DNA of 64,000 nucleotides. Origin: Bacillota bacterium (GTDB taxonomy: Bacteria; Bacillota; Clostridia; Acetivibrionales; DSM-1351). Made by a program: the position numbers and the translations under genes. The notes below the pieces were generated by a model that was given only the letters and a program-made list of their open reading frames with translations, was not told the DNA's origin and did no database searches. The stretch lies in assembly GCA_023433945.1 (NCBI GenBank), contig JAEYTP010000094.1:1-64000 (forward strand), written 5' to 3'. This document shows positions 1 through 8,661 of the stretch, one piece after another; position 1 is the stretch's first letter, and every line of letters begins with the position of its first letter.

Positions 1-923
1 TAGCAGCTTTGTTCATATTCAATGAAGTTGCTAGAAGATGGAAGTGGGCTGGCTTTACAGCGTTTGTAGTTTTACCTGTAGTATTGTCTGTACTTTGGTT
101 TACAGTGTTGAGAGAAACAACCTATACAGATTGGTTCCACCTTGCAAAGGTATACTCTTCAACAGCTGGCTGTATTGGCTTCTGGCTAATTAGATTTGTT
201 GAAAAGCGCGACAAGATAACCGGAGAAGTTAAATGGAGGTTGGCAGATAACAAGATAGCTCTGTGTTTTCCACCGCTAATATTGGCTGTAAATATCATAG
301 AAGCTTGCGCTAGGGACTTCCAGGTTGGAATGCAGTACTGGGGTACAAATTCCGGGCCAATTGAAGGTGAAGTTGTTGGTGTAATGGGCGGAGCATGGAA
401 TATCATGAATGGTATAGCAGGAATCCTGAATATTATAGCCATAACCGGTTGGTTTGGAATAGTATTACGTAAGAAGACAAAGAAAGATGGAAGCAGAGAT
501 ATGTTGTGGCCAGATATGCTTTGGTTCTGGATTATAGCATATGATTTATGGAACTTTACATATACCTACAACTGTATACCTACACACTCGTGGTATGCTG
601 GCTTTGCTCTGTTGTTTGCTCCAACTCTATGTGCCTTTACAGTTGGCAAGGGAGCTTGGTTGCAGCATAGAGCTCAGACCCTTGCGATATGGTGTATGTT
701 TGCACAGACATTCCCACTGTTCCAAGACCAGGGAATACAGATGGTAAAGTCCACATACAATACTGGAATTTATACCTTCTTTGGTGCATTATCATTAGCT
801 GCCAACATAGCAGTAATAATTTACATGATTTACAAGATGGCAAAGACAAAGAGGAATCCTTATACAGCAGAGCTTTATACAGACCTCAAGGAATACAAGG
901 CAATCAAGGCGTTGAGCGAATAA
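1..923 (+). CDS. DUF5692-like integral membrane protein (5' end outside window)
   Basis: The reading frame is open from the left edge and has no upstream stop, so the true start lies before the window; the first in-window candidate is a TTG at 9. The visible roughly 300 residues hold about eight hydrophobic segments separated by short polar loops, rich in Trp and aromatic residues, with a Lys-rich C-terminus. The overall look matches the DUF5692 family, whose function is unknown. A strong hairpin terminator follows about 80 bases after the stop, so this is probably the last gene of its transcript. The family assignment comes from sequence resemblance only, and no catalytic residues were recognised. 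Confidence 0.6.
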   Translation, partial: AALFIFNEVARRWKWAGFTAFVVLPVVLSVLWFTVLRETTYTDWFHLAKVYSSTAGCIGFWLIRFVEKRDKITGEVKWRLADNKIALCFPPLILAVNIIEACARDFQVGMQYWGTNSGPIEGEVVGVMGGAWNIMNGIAGILNIIAITGWFGIVLRKKTKKDGSRDMLWPDMLWFWIIAYDLWNFTYTYNCIPTHSWYAGFALLFAPTLCAFTVGKGAWLQHRAQTLAIWCMFAQTFPLFQDQGIQMVKSTYNTGIYTFFGALSLAANIAVIIYMIYKMAKTKRNPYTAELYTDLKEYKAIKALSE

Positions 924-1000
924 GTACAAAAAAGAAACTGTATTAGATTAATTCAGTAAATCAGTAACTAAATAGCACTCAAATTAAGCAGCAATAAATA

Positions 1001-1037
1001 AAAGGCTACATTCTACAAAATAGGATGTAGCTTTTTA
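1001..1037 (+). terminator. Rho-independent terminator after the DUF5692-like gene
   Basis: An 11-bp stem (GCTACATTCTA paired with TAGGATGTAGC, one G-T pair) with a CAAAA loop is followed directly by a T-rich run. Confidence 0.85.
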
Positions 1038-1065
1038 TTTGTTTATTTATTTTCTTAATAAAAGA

Positions 1066-1215
1066 TTTATGTTTAGTTAATTTCATAATAGTTAATTTAT
1101 GTTTAACTTAATTTCATAATAGTTAATTATGTTTAGTTAAATTCATAATAGTTAATTTATGTTTAGTTAATTTCATAATAGTTAATTAATATTTAGTTAA
1201 TTTCTTAATAATTAA
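1066..1215. repeat. Five-copy tandem array, 29-31 nt unit
   Basis: Five consecutive copies of an AT-rich unit (core GTTTAGTTAATTTCATAATA) start at about 1066, 1096, 1127, 1156 and 1186, with the last copy the most diverged. A further degraded copy may precede them. The array lies between a terminator and the next gene and has no open frame of note. Confidence 0.85.
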
Positions 1216-1444
1216 TAGATATAGTTAATTTGTTCATATAGTTGATGAATGTACCCAAATAAATACATAAATTTAAGTCTATATCAAAATATCATTATGA
1301 ATATAGTCAATTATTACAAAATTTTAAAACAAATGTAGACATATATAACAATTTTGTATACAATTAACTACAAGATGTTGCATTAAATGGAGAGATTTTC
1401 AAGAGAGGTTCTGTTAATTATGGAGTACTTTATGAGGCATACAT
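1216..1444. other. Gene-free upstream region of the sensor kinase
   Basis: This is the remainder of the 520-base gap before the kinase gene. It holds a 10-bp perfect palindrome, TTGTATACAA, at 1354-1363 that could be a regulator site, but no convincing -35/-10 pair. Nothing else was recognised. Confidence 0.4.
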
Positions 1445-3226
1445 ATGAATAACTTTTTTTTGCGGAGAATTCTTAGTAACCTATCAATAACCCAAAAAAT
1501 GATGATTGTTTTTATTATGTGCTTTTTTGTACCGTTTATAATTCAAAACGTCTTCTATTTAAATGCGACCGAACAAAAGATTCAAGAAGAAATGATTCAA
1601 CGTTTAAAAATCTCACTTATTGGAAAAGAAAATAAAATTAATGGATCTATTACTGGTACAGTATCACTTGCATTAAGATATAGTACAAATGAGGGAATAT
1701 ACAGTTTTCTTGACAATTACTATGAAGACAAAATAGATTGGTTCATAGATTACCAAAATAGAAAAAGCTTAATGGAAACTGATATGGCCTATAACCAGCA
1801 AATTGTTCAACTGATGTTTTATACACAAAATCCTACATTGGTAAATGGAGCTTTCATTAGAATAATAAATTCTGACGAGTTTGATACTTTTGGGGAGAAT
1901 CTAAGAGATGTTAAAACATATCAATTATCACAAAAAGTAAATGGGCCGAGTTTAAGGATCGCTGTGGCATCAAAAATATCAAATGATAGGAGCTTAAGCG
2001 TAATTAAACCGCTTACCTATTTTCCTCAGTATTCTAAGTATCATAAAACACTGAGAGTGGATATTGATCTACCTTATTTATCAACTATGTTAAGGGAAAA
2101 AGACATGTTTGATAATATTGTGTTAGTGGACCCCGATGGCCGTATTCTTGCGTCTGCTAACACCTATAGTGAGTATGGGGATTTTGATATATTTGATGAA
2201 TCCAAATTAAAAAGGGGTACTGTTGTATTGAAACAGCAATTACAAGATGCTCCTCTTTATCTATATGGTTTTTACGATTCTAGCATAATATCCAATGAGT
2301 TTAATTTCATGAGAGTTAAAAATATTGTGATTGCTTTTGGAAGCATGATTATAGCTTTATTTTTCTTTTTCTTGGTAGCTAGTAATATTACAAAGAGGAC
2401 CAAACTTGTAGTTAATCTATCAAAAAATATTGCAAAGGGTAATTTCGAACAAATCTCAGAAGACCAGATAGGAAAAGATGAGATAGGTTCACTTGCAGCT
2501 AGTATTAATCAGATGAGTACTCAACTGCAGCATTTAATAGAAAAAGAGTTTAATTCAAGGCTGACTAAATTAAAACTCGAGAGGGAGACGACTCAGGCCA
2601 AACTTCTAGCACTCCAAAGTCAGGTGAATCCACACTTTATGTTTAATGCATTGGAGTGCATCAGGCTAAAAGCAATTGTAAAGAATGAAATGGAAACTGG
2701 GAAAATAATTATGTATCTTTCAAAAATGTTTAGACATCTTATATCTTGGGATGATGACATTATTTCTTTACGAGAAGATTTGAAGTTTATAGAAGAATTT
2801 TTGTATATACAGAAATATAGATTTGATGATGAGTTTGAATATGAATTTTTTGTTGACAGAAAGGCATATGACTGTTACCTGCCAAAACTAATAGTGCAGC
2901 CCTTGATAGAAAATGCCTGTGTTCATGGGGTGGAATCAATTTCATACAATAGAAAGGTTAATATTAAAGTTGAGGTCATTAATGACCAACTAGTAATAAC
3001 TGTTTCTGACAATGGTATAGGTATAGATAATAAGCGTTTAGAGGAGATAAAAGCAATGTTTAATAATAGCGGTAAATTAGAGCATAGTGTTGGACTATAT
3101 AATGTATACCAGAGGCTGTTGCTATATTATGGTGATAATTTTAGCATGGATATTGATAGTAATAAAAATAAGGGAACGCTTATTACAATAAAAATACCTG
3201 TAAGGTATAGTAAGGAGGAGTTCTAA
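1445..3226 (+). CDS. YesM-type sensor histidine kinase
   Basis: This is a membrane sensor kinase of 593 residues. A transmembrane segment at about 19-41 and another at about 295-315 bracket an extracytoplasmic sensor region of the Cache kind, followed by a HAMP linker. A HisKA_7TM/YesM-type dimerisation box has the phospho-acceptor His at residue 397 (QVNPHFMFNAL). The HATPase domain has an N-box (IENACVHG, about 487-494) and DNGIG G1 box. The gene overlaps the response regulator by one base, which implies co-translation. By analogy with YesMN, it probably senses an extracellular sugar or its binding protein and drives the ABC transporter and hydrolase genes downstream; the ligand is unknown. 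Confidence 0.9.
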   Translation: MNNFFLRRILSNLSITQKMMIVFIMCFFVPFIIQNVFYLNATEQKIQEEMIQRLKISLIGKENKINGSITGTVSLALRYSTNEGIYSFLDNYYEDKIDWFIDYQNRKSLMETDMAYNQQIVQLMFYTQNPTLVNGAFIRIINSDEFDTFGENLRDVKTYQLSQKVNGPSLRIAVASKISNDRSLSVIKPLTYFPQYSKYHKTLRVDIDLPYLSTMLREKDMFDNIVLVDPDGRILASANTYSEYGDFDIFDESKLKRGTVVLKQQLQDAPLYLYGFYDSSIISNEFNFMRVKNIVIAFGSMIIALFFFFLVASNITKRTKLVVNLSKNIAKGNFEQISEDQIGKDEIGSLAASINQMSTQLQHLIEKEFNSRLTKLKLERETTQAKLLALQSQVNPHFMFNALECIRLKAIVKNEMETGKIIMYLSKMFRHLISWDDDIISLREDLKFIEEFLYIQKYRFDDEFEYEFFVDRKAYDCYLPKLIVQPLIENACVHGVESISYNRKVNIKVEVINDQLVITVSDNGIGIDNKRLEEIKAMFNNSGKLEHSVGLYNVYQRLLLYYGDNFSMDIDSNKNKGTLITIKIPVRYSKEEF

Positions 3227-4752
3227 TGCATACTATCATGCTTGTTGACGATGAGAAAACCATAAGAGATTATCTTCCAAAAGCTATAAATTTTGAAGAG
3301 TATGGATTTATAGTAAAAGATACTGCTGCAAATGGACAAGACGCATTAGAAAAGCTTAACAATACTATACCTGACTTAATTTTGTTAGATATAAAGATGC
3401 CAGTGATGGATGGGCTTAACTTCCTCAAAGCACTTAGGAAAAGTGATTACGCAGATACGTTAGTTGTGATGCTATCAGGATATAGTGACTTTGAATATGC
3501 CAAAGAAGCTATAAGATACGGAGTAAGAGAATACTTAACTAAGCCAGTTGATGAAGGTGATATTATCCCTGTGCTTCTTAATATGAAACAAGAACTTGAT
3601 GAACGAAAGAGGAAAATGAATCAGCAAGTTATTAAAAAGGCTTTGTACCTGCTAAATAACATGTATAATGGAGCGTCAGTTAAAAGAGATAGCTTCAAGG
3701 ATTATGTCCTGATGACCTGCGTGCTGCTTTCTTATTCAGGTAATTCGGACAAAAATACTTCACATAATATATTTAAGGAATGCGCTGATGGTTTCTTTGG
3801 GGTAGACATGGGAAACTACCTCTTCAAAGAAAGAGCAAGCCACTATACCTTTTTGGTTTCAAAGAGTTATCTTAAACAATATAACAGTATAGAAGTGTTT
3901 GCAGCTGAATTCCTTAAAAATGCTAGAAAGAATGATTTGCAATGCTCTCTGATGTTTGATGCTTATATATTTGAGCATGAGGAATACTCTTTTAGAGAGG
4001 ATTATTCAAACCATATATATTCTATGCTAAGCCAACTTTTTTACAAGCGTGGTAATTTTGTTGAATACAGCCCAGATAACATTAGCGGGTTTATTGATGC
4101 AAATTTAGAGCAAAAGTACATAGAGAAACTAAGGAATAGTTTTATATCATTAAATAAGGAGGATGTATCCAATACATTAAATCAATTATTAGAAAATGTA
4201 GCCAAGAATTGTCCTAAAATACAATTTATACAGGAAATAACCTATAGAATATATTATATTATTTTAGATGTTTTTAATTCATCTGATAAGCAGAACGAAG
4301 ATGTTCTAGCCAGACCAGAATGGCTGGATGCACCGCTATTTATTACATTTAACGAGTGGAAAAATATGATACATTCAATAGTTATGGATGCCTTCACTTT
4401 CTTTGAGCGTCGAAAGAAAATGATGAATCTAGGTATTAGTAAGGATGTAATTCAATATGTTCATCTTCACTACATGGAGCAAATAAATATTAAAAAGGTA
4501 GCAGATAAGTTTTTTGTTAATGCTGCATACTTAGGGAGAGCCTTCCAAAAGGCAACAGGGGTTAACTTTAATCAATATGTTAACCAGTTGAGGATTGCGG
4601 AAGCAAAGAGGCTGCTTCTTCAAACAGACATGCTCATTTATGAGATATCAAATCAAGTAGGTTATTCCGAAAATAGCTACTTTGTCACCAGATTTACCCA
4701 AGAGGTGGGTATAAGTCCAAATGAGTTTAGGAATCGAAGTATAATTATTTAA
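3226..4752 (+). CDS. YesN-type response regulator, REC plus AraC HTH
   Basis: This 508-residue regulator has an N-terminal receiver domain with phospho-acceptor Asp55 (LLDIKMP) and conserved Lys in the YLTKPVD motif. A long middle segment of no clear family follows, then an AraC-type double helix-turn-helix at about 408-506 (typical NQYVNQLRIAEAKRLL and YFVTRF motifs). The start is set by a strong AAGGAGGAG site nine bases upstream inside the kinase gene, and ATG overlaps the kinase stop. It is the cognate partner of the preceding kinase and, by family precedent, activates the adjacent sugar-uptake genes. Confidence 0.92.
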   Translation: MHTIMLVDDEKTIRDYLPKAINFEEYGFIVKDTAANGQDALEKLNNTIPDLILLDIKMPVMDGLNFLKALRKSDYADTLVVMLSGYSDFEYAKEAIRYGVREYLTKPVDEGDIIPVLLNMKQELDERKRKMNQQVIKKALYLLNNMYNGASVKRDSFKDYVLMTCVLLSYSGNSDKNTSHNIFKECADGFFGVDMGNYLFKERASHYTFLVSKSYLKQYNSIEVFAAEFLKNARKNDLQCSLMFDAYIFEHEEYSFREDYSNHIYSMLSQLFYKRGNFVEYSPDNISGFIDANLEQKYIEKLRNSFISLNKEDVSNTLNQLLENVAKNCPKIQFIQEITYRIYYIILDVFNSSDKQNEDVLARPEWLDAPLFITFNEWKNMIHSIVMDAFTFFERRKKMMNLGISKDVIQYVHLHYMEQINIKKVADKFFVNAAYLGRAFQKATGVNFNQYVNQLRIAEAKRLLLQTDMLIYEISNQVGYSENSYFVTRFTQEVGISPNEFRNRSIII

Positions 4753-4840
4753 ATATTAGGTATAGTTTCTTAAATTACTTTGCTTTTCTATCATGCTATG
4801 ATTTTTATATATTATAAATAGAAAGGTGGAGGTTTTAATA

Positions 4841-6577
4841 ATGAAAAGCTTTAAAAAGCTATTAGCAATTGGTCTAGCTCTATCTGTAGTTCTATCTATT
4901 ACTGCTTGTGGTAAGACAGAAGATACTTCTGGATCAACAACAAGCGAACCAGCAGCATCAACAGCTGCTGCATCTTCTACAGTATCAGTAGAAAAGGATC
5001 CTGAAACAGGATTACCTATGATGGCTGATCGTAATAACCCAATAACATTCAAGATATTTTTACGTGACCCTGGTCAGGCACCTTCAAAGGACAACCCAGT
5101 TCTGAAGAAGATTACTGATATTACTGGTGTTACAATGGAATTCGAATTCCTAGTTGGTGACCTAGCACAAAAAGTTGGCGTAATGATAGCAGGTGGAGAT
5201 TACCCAGATGTAATATTTGGTGAAGCTGCTAAGTTTGTTGACGCTGGCGCGGCTGTTGCAATTGAAGACAAAATATTGAATTATCCTAACCTCAAGAGAC
5301 ACTATGAGCCATACATCGATATTATGAAAGCTGGCTTTGGTGACGGACATGCGTATACTATAGAAAACTATAACTTGGTTGAAAAAGCTGCTCCTACATT
5401 CCAAAATGGTGGTGCAGGATTCTACTTACAGAAGGCTGTTATAGAAGAAGCTGGATACAAGATTCCTAAGACAGTTGATGAGTATTTCCAGATGATTAAC
5501 GATTATAGGGCTAAGCATCCTAGCATTGATGGAGTAAAGACCATTGGTTTTGAAATATTGTGTGATGGTTGGAGAGACTTCTGTCTACGTAACCCAGCAA
5601 TGCACCTTTTAGGTTCAGGTAACGAGGGTGATGTAATTGTTGACCAGACTACATTCGAAGCTTCACTTTATCAGATAACTGATACTGCTAAGGGTTGGTA
5701 CAAGAAGTTAAATGAAGAATACCATAAGGGTACTATAGAAGCTGAAACATTTACTCAGAACTATGACCAGTATATAGCTAGATTATCTTCCGGAGCAGTA
5801 CTTGGTATATTTGACCAGTTCTGGAATTTTGGTAAGGCTAATGATGCTCTATTGGTAGCTAAGAAATACAACCGTACTTACATATCTGTTCCAATAGCAA
5901 ATCCTGGCGTAGAAGATAACTTTATTGATCCACCAGCTGCTATTACTGGTACAGGCGGATTAATGATTACCAAGAATTGTAAAGACGTTGATCGTTTACT
6001 TGCTTACTATGATTTCTTACTAAATCGTGAAGTTCAGGACTACCTCGCTTGGGGTGTTGAAGGCAAGGATTGGGTAAAAGTAGGAGATACTGGAAGAAAG
6101 TTAACTGATGAAAGACGTGAATTAATCAGAGATACTGCTAAGAAGCGTGATTTAACTGGCGATACTCTATGGCAGTACACTCCAAAGATGCAGGGCTTAT
6201 ATGAAGATGGAACACCATGTGATCCAGGATCAGCACAAGATGAATATTTGGCAGCACAGTCCGATTATGACCAGAAGTTCTTAACGGCTCTAGGTGTTCA
6301 GTTCCCAGCAGGTATACTTTCAACTCCTAAGGAAAGACCAGCATACTATCCAGTATGGTCATTCCCAATAGAAGATGGTAGCCCAGCTAAGGTATCAAAC
6401 ACTAGATTTATTGATATTTGCAAGAAATATGATCCACAGTTAATTCTAGCAAAACCAGATCAGTATGATGCTCTCTGGGATAAGTTTGTAAAAGAAGTTG
6501 AAAAAGCAGATCCTCAGCCATATCTTGATGAAGTAAATCGTCAGATTAAAGAAAAAATGGCTAATGCAAAGAAATAG
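4841..6577 (+). CDS. Extracellular sugar-binding lipoprotein of ABC transporter (LplA-like)
   Basis: This is a 578-residue solute-binding protein. It begins with a positively charged signal peptide and a lipobox ending at Cys23 (SITAC), followed by a Ser/Thr/Ala-rich tether, so it is a membrane-anchored lipoprotein on the outer face. The size and the SRPBP-like region (RDPGQAPSKDNPVLKK onwards) resemble the LplA/YtcQ family that works with YtcP/LplB permeases. The ATG at 4841 is chosen because AAAGGTGGAGG at 4822-4832 is a near-perfect ribosome site; a GTG at 4826 sits inside that site. It should deliver an oligosaccharide to the two permeases downstream. No ATPase gene is present, as is usual for this class, which shares an MsmX-type ATPase. 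Confidence 0.92.
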   Translation: MKSFKKLLAIGLALSVVLSITACGKTEDTSGSTTSEPAASTAAASSTVSVEKDPETGLPMMADRNNPITFKIFLRDPGQAPSKDNPVLKKITDITGVTMEFEFLVGDLAQKVGVMIAGGDYPDVIFGEAAKFVDAGAAVAIEDKILNYPNLKRHYEPYIDIMKAGFGDGHAYTIENYNLVEKAAPTFQNGGAGFYLQKAVIEEAGYKIPKTVDEYFQMINDYRAKHPSIDGVKTIGFEILCDGWRDFCLRNPAMHLLGSGNEGDVIVDQTTFEASLYQITDTAKGWYKKLNEEYHKGTIEAETFTQNYDQYIARLSSGAVLGIFDQFWNFGKANDALLVAKKYNRTYISVPIANPGVEDNFIDPPAAITGTGGLMITKNCKDVDRLLAYYDFLLNREVQDYLAWGVEGKDWVKVGDTGRKLTDERRELIRDTAKKRDLTGDTLWQYTPKMQGLYEDGTPCDPGSAQDEYLAAQSDYDQKFLTALGVQFPAGILSTPKERPAYYPVWSFPIEDGSPAKVSNTRFIDICKKYDPQLILAKPDQYDALWDKFVKEVEKADPQPYLDEVNRQIKEKMANAKK

Positions 6578-6595
6578 TACTTGAAGATTTGACAT

Positions 6596-6622
6596 AGAAG
6601 AGAGGACAATCTCCTCTCTTCT
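6596..6622 (+). promoter_or_regulatory. Intercistronic hairpin between binding protein and permease genes
   Basis: A perfect 11-bp stem (AGAAGAGAGGA paired with TCCTCTCTTCT) with a CAATC loop is followed by AATTTT. The placement suggests partial termination or mRNA 3'-end protection that keeps binding-protein levels above permease levels, as in many sugar ABC operons. The role is inferred. Confidence 0.7.
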
Positions 6623-6667
6623 AATTTTATAAACTTGATCATATTTACTAGATTTGGGGAGATATCT

Positions 6668-7627
6668 ATGGAACAAAATAACGTCGTAATTCAGAACCAA
6701 ACAAATAGAAAGGTCAGCCGAAGGAAACTTCTTAAAGAGTACAAGAAGCAAACGGCTCTGTTTGTAATGGTTATACCATGTATGATTTTGACCTTTATAT
6801 TTTGTTATTACCCTCTTTCAGGGTGGATAATGGCTTTTCAGAACTTTAGGCCTGCTAAGGGATATTGGGGCTCGAAATTTGTAGGACTTGAACAATTTGA
6901 ATTTATGTTCAAGGATGACGTTTTTTGGAGAACAGTTAAAAATACTATAGGCATGTCATTTTTGAACTTGGTATTTGGTTTTGTATTTGCTATAGGCTTT
7001 GCTTTACTTTTAAATGAAATTAGGAGCGTAAACTTTAAGCGTTTTGTACAAACTGCTTCTTATTTGCCTCACTTTTTAAGCTGGATTATTGTTTGTTCAT
7101 TAATTTCAAACTTTTTATCGACTTATGATGGTACTCTTAATAACATCTTAATGGGTATTGGTTTGATTGATAAACCTGTACTATGGTTGGGAGAACAAAA
7201 GTATTTTTGGTGGATTGTTGCATTTGCAAATGTATGGAAAGAAGTCGGTTGGAATTCGATTATTTATATAGCATCTATGTCCTCAATAGATACTGAGCTC
7301 TACGAGGCTTGTGAAATTGATGGCGGTAATAGGTATAGAAAGATGTGGCACATTACACTTCCAGGAATTAGACCAACAATTGTTGTACTTTTAATCATGA
7401 ATATTGGTTGGTTACTTAATGCTGGATTTGAAGTACAGTACCTGTTTGGTAGAGGACTTGTAATGGATGTATCTGAAACTATTGATATTTATGTTTTGAA
7501 ATACGGTATAACTAATGGTAACTATTCGTTAGGAACCGCAGCCGGTATATTTAAGTCGGTTATCTCAATAGGTTTGATTGCTATATCCAACTTTATTGCT
7601 GGAAAACTTGACGAAAAAGTATTCTAA
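6668..7627 (+). CDS. ABC sugar transporter permease (LplB/UgpA-like)
   Basis: This 319-residue inner-membrane permease has about six transmembrane segments. The cytoplasmic EAA loop reads EACEIDGGNRYRKMWHITLP, the coupling helix that contacts the ATPase. The start at ATG 6668 follows GGGGAG at 6656-6661 with normal spacing; an in-frame GTG further upstream lacks such a site. It forms a heterodimer with the next gene product to move the sugar captured by the upstream lipoprotein. Confidence 0.92.
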   Translation: MEQNNVVIQNQTNRKVSRRKLLKEYKKQTALFVMVIPCMILTFIFCYYPLSGWIMAFQNFRPAKGYWGSKFVGLEQFEFMFKDDVFWRTVKNTIGMSFLNLVFGFVFAIGFALLLNEIRSVNFKRFVQTASYLPHFLSWIIVCSLISNFLSTYDGTLNNILMGIGLIDKPVLWLGEQKYFWWIVAFANVWKEVGWNSIIYIASMSSIDTELYEACEIDGGNRYRKMWHITLPGIRPTIVVLLIMNIGWLLNAGFEVQYLFGRGLVMDVSETIDIYVLKYGITNGNYSLGTAAGIFKSVISIGLIAISNFIAGKLDEKVF

Positions 7628-7640
7628 GGGGGGGACGAAA

Positions 7641-8555
7641 ATGAAAAAGGCGGAAATAAAGAATGCAAAATTAGAACCTGTTCTATTTTATACAATAAAT
7701 ACACTAGTCATGCTTTTTGTAATAGTAGTAATGGTATACCCTTTTTGGAATACGATAGCAGTATCATTAAATAATGCTAGGGATACTCTTTTAGGCGGAC
7801 TTACTTTTTGGCCACGTATATTTACCACTTATAATTATGAGACAGTATTCAAGAATGATTTGCTACTTACTGGTGCTATTAACTCGGTATCCCGTACGTT
7901 AATATCAACTGTGTTAGGTGTATTTACATCAGCTCTTGTTGGCTTCGTGCTTTCTAGAAAAGAATTTCTATGGAGAGGTTTTGTAACAAAGTTTTTTGTA
8001 ATAACAATGTATATATCCGCGGGGTTAATACCCAATTACTTTCTGATGAAGGATCTACATCTTATCAACAATTTTTTAGTTTACATTCTTCCAGGATTGA
8101 TAAGTGTTTTTAATATAATAGTAGTAAGGTCTTATATGCAACAGCTTCCAAGCAGTTTGTGTGAGGCTGCATTCATTGATGGCGCGGGCTATTTTAGGTG
8201 TTTCATTCAGATTGTATTACCCGTTTGTAAGCCAGTATTGGCAACCGTTGCTTTATGGTGTGCAGTTGGTGCTTGGAACTCATGGTTTGATACATTCATC
8301 TATGCATCAAGTAAGGAAAGTCTTACAACTCTGCAGTATGAAATGATGAAGATGCTCTCGGCAGCTATGAACTCGGGTAGTAATCAATCTGCTGCATCAA
8401 TTTATGCTAATAGGCCTGGCGGAACAGATACAGTAACTCCTGTTTCAATACAAGCCGCTGTTACTGTTGTTGCGGCTGTTCCAATATTAGTTGTTTATCC
8501 ATTCCTACAAAAGTATTTTGTAAATGGTGTTACAATTGGATCAGTAAAGGGTTAA
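7641..8555 (+). CDS. ABC sugar transporter permease (LplC/YtcP-like)
   Basis: This second permease has 304 residues and six predicted membrane segments. Its EAA loop is EAAFIDGAGYFRCFIQIVLP, and its C-terminus (VNGVTIGSVKG) is the ending typical of the YtcP/LplC family. The ATG at 7641 follows a run of G residues (AAGGGGGGGAC) that makes a strong ribosome site 13 bases after the first permease gene stops. It is the partner of the preceding permease. Confidence 0.93.
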   Translation: MKKAEIKNAKLEPVLFYTINTLVMLFVIVVMVYPFWNTIAVSLNNARDTLLGGLTFWPRIFTTYNYETVFKNDLLLTGAINSVSRTLISTVLGVFTSALVGFVLSRKEFLWRGFVTKFFVITMYISAGLIPNYFLMKDLHLINNFLVYILPGLISVFNIIVVRSYMQQLPSSLCEAAFIDGAGYFRCFIQIVLPVCKPVLATVALWCAVGAWNSWFDTFIYASSKESLTTLQYEMMKMLSAAMNSGSNQSAASIYANRPGGTDTVTPVSIQAAVTVVAAVPILVVYPFLQKYFVNGVTIGSVKG

Positions 8556-8600
8556 TATACTAATTCATAGATGGAATTTGTCAATATATCTTAAAAGTAA

Positions 8601-8634
8601 TAGTGAATATAATATAAGCTTATTATATTCACTA
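8601..8634 (+). terminator. Hairpin with T-run between permease and hydrolase genes
   Basis: A perfect 14-bp inverted repeat (TAGTGAATATAATA and its complement) with a 6-nt loop is followed by AATTTTTTT. It is an AT-rich terminator or attenuator that would lower expression of the hydrolase gene relative to the transporter. Confidence 0.65.
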
Positions 8635-8661
8635 AATTTTTTTATAGGGGGTATTCCTGTT

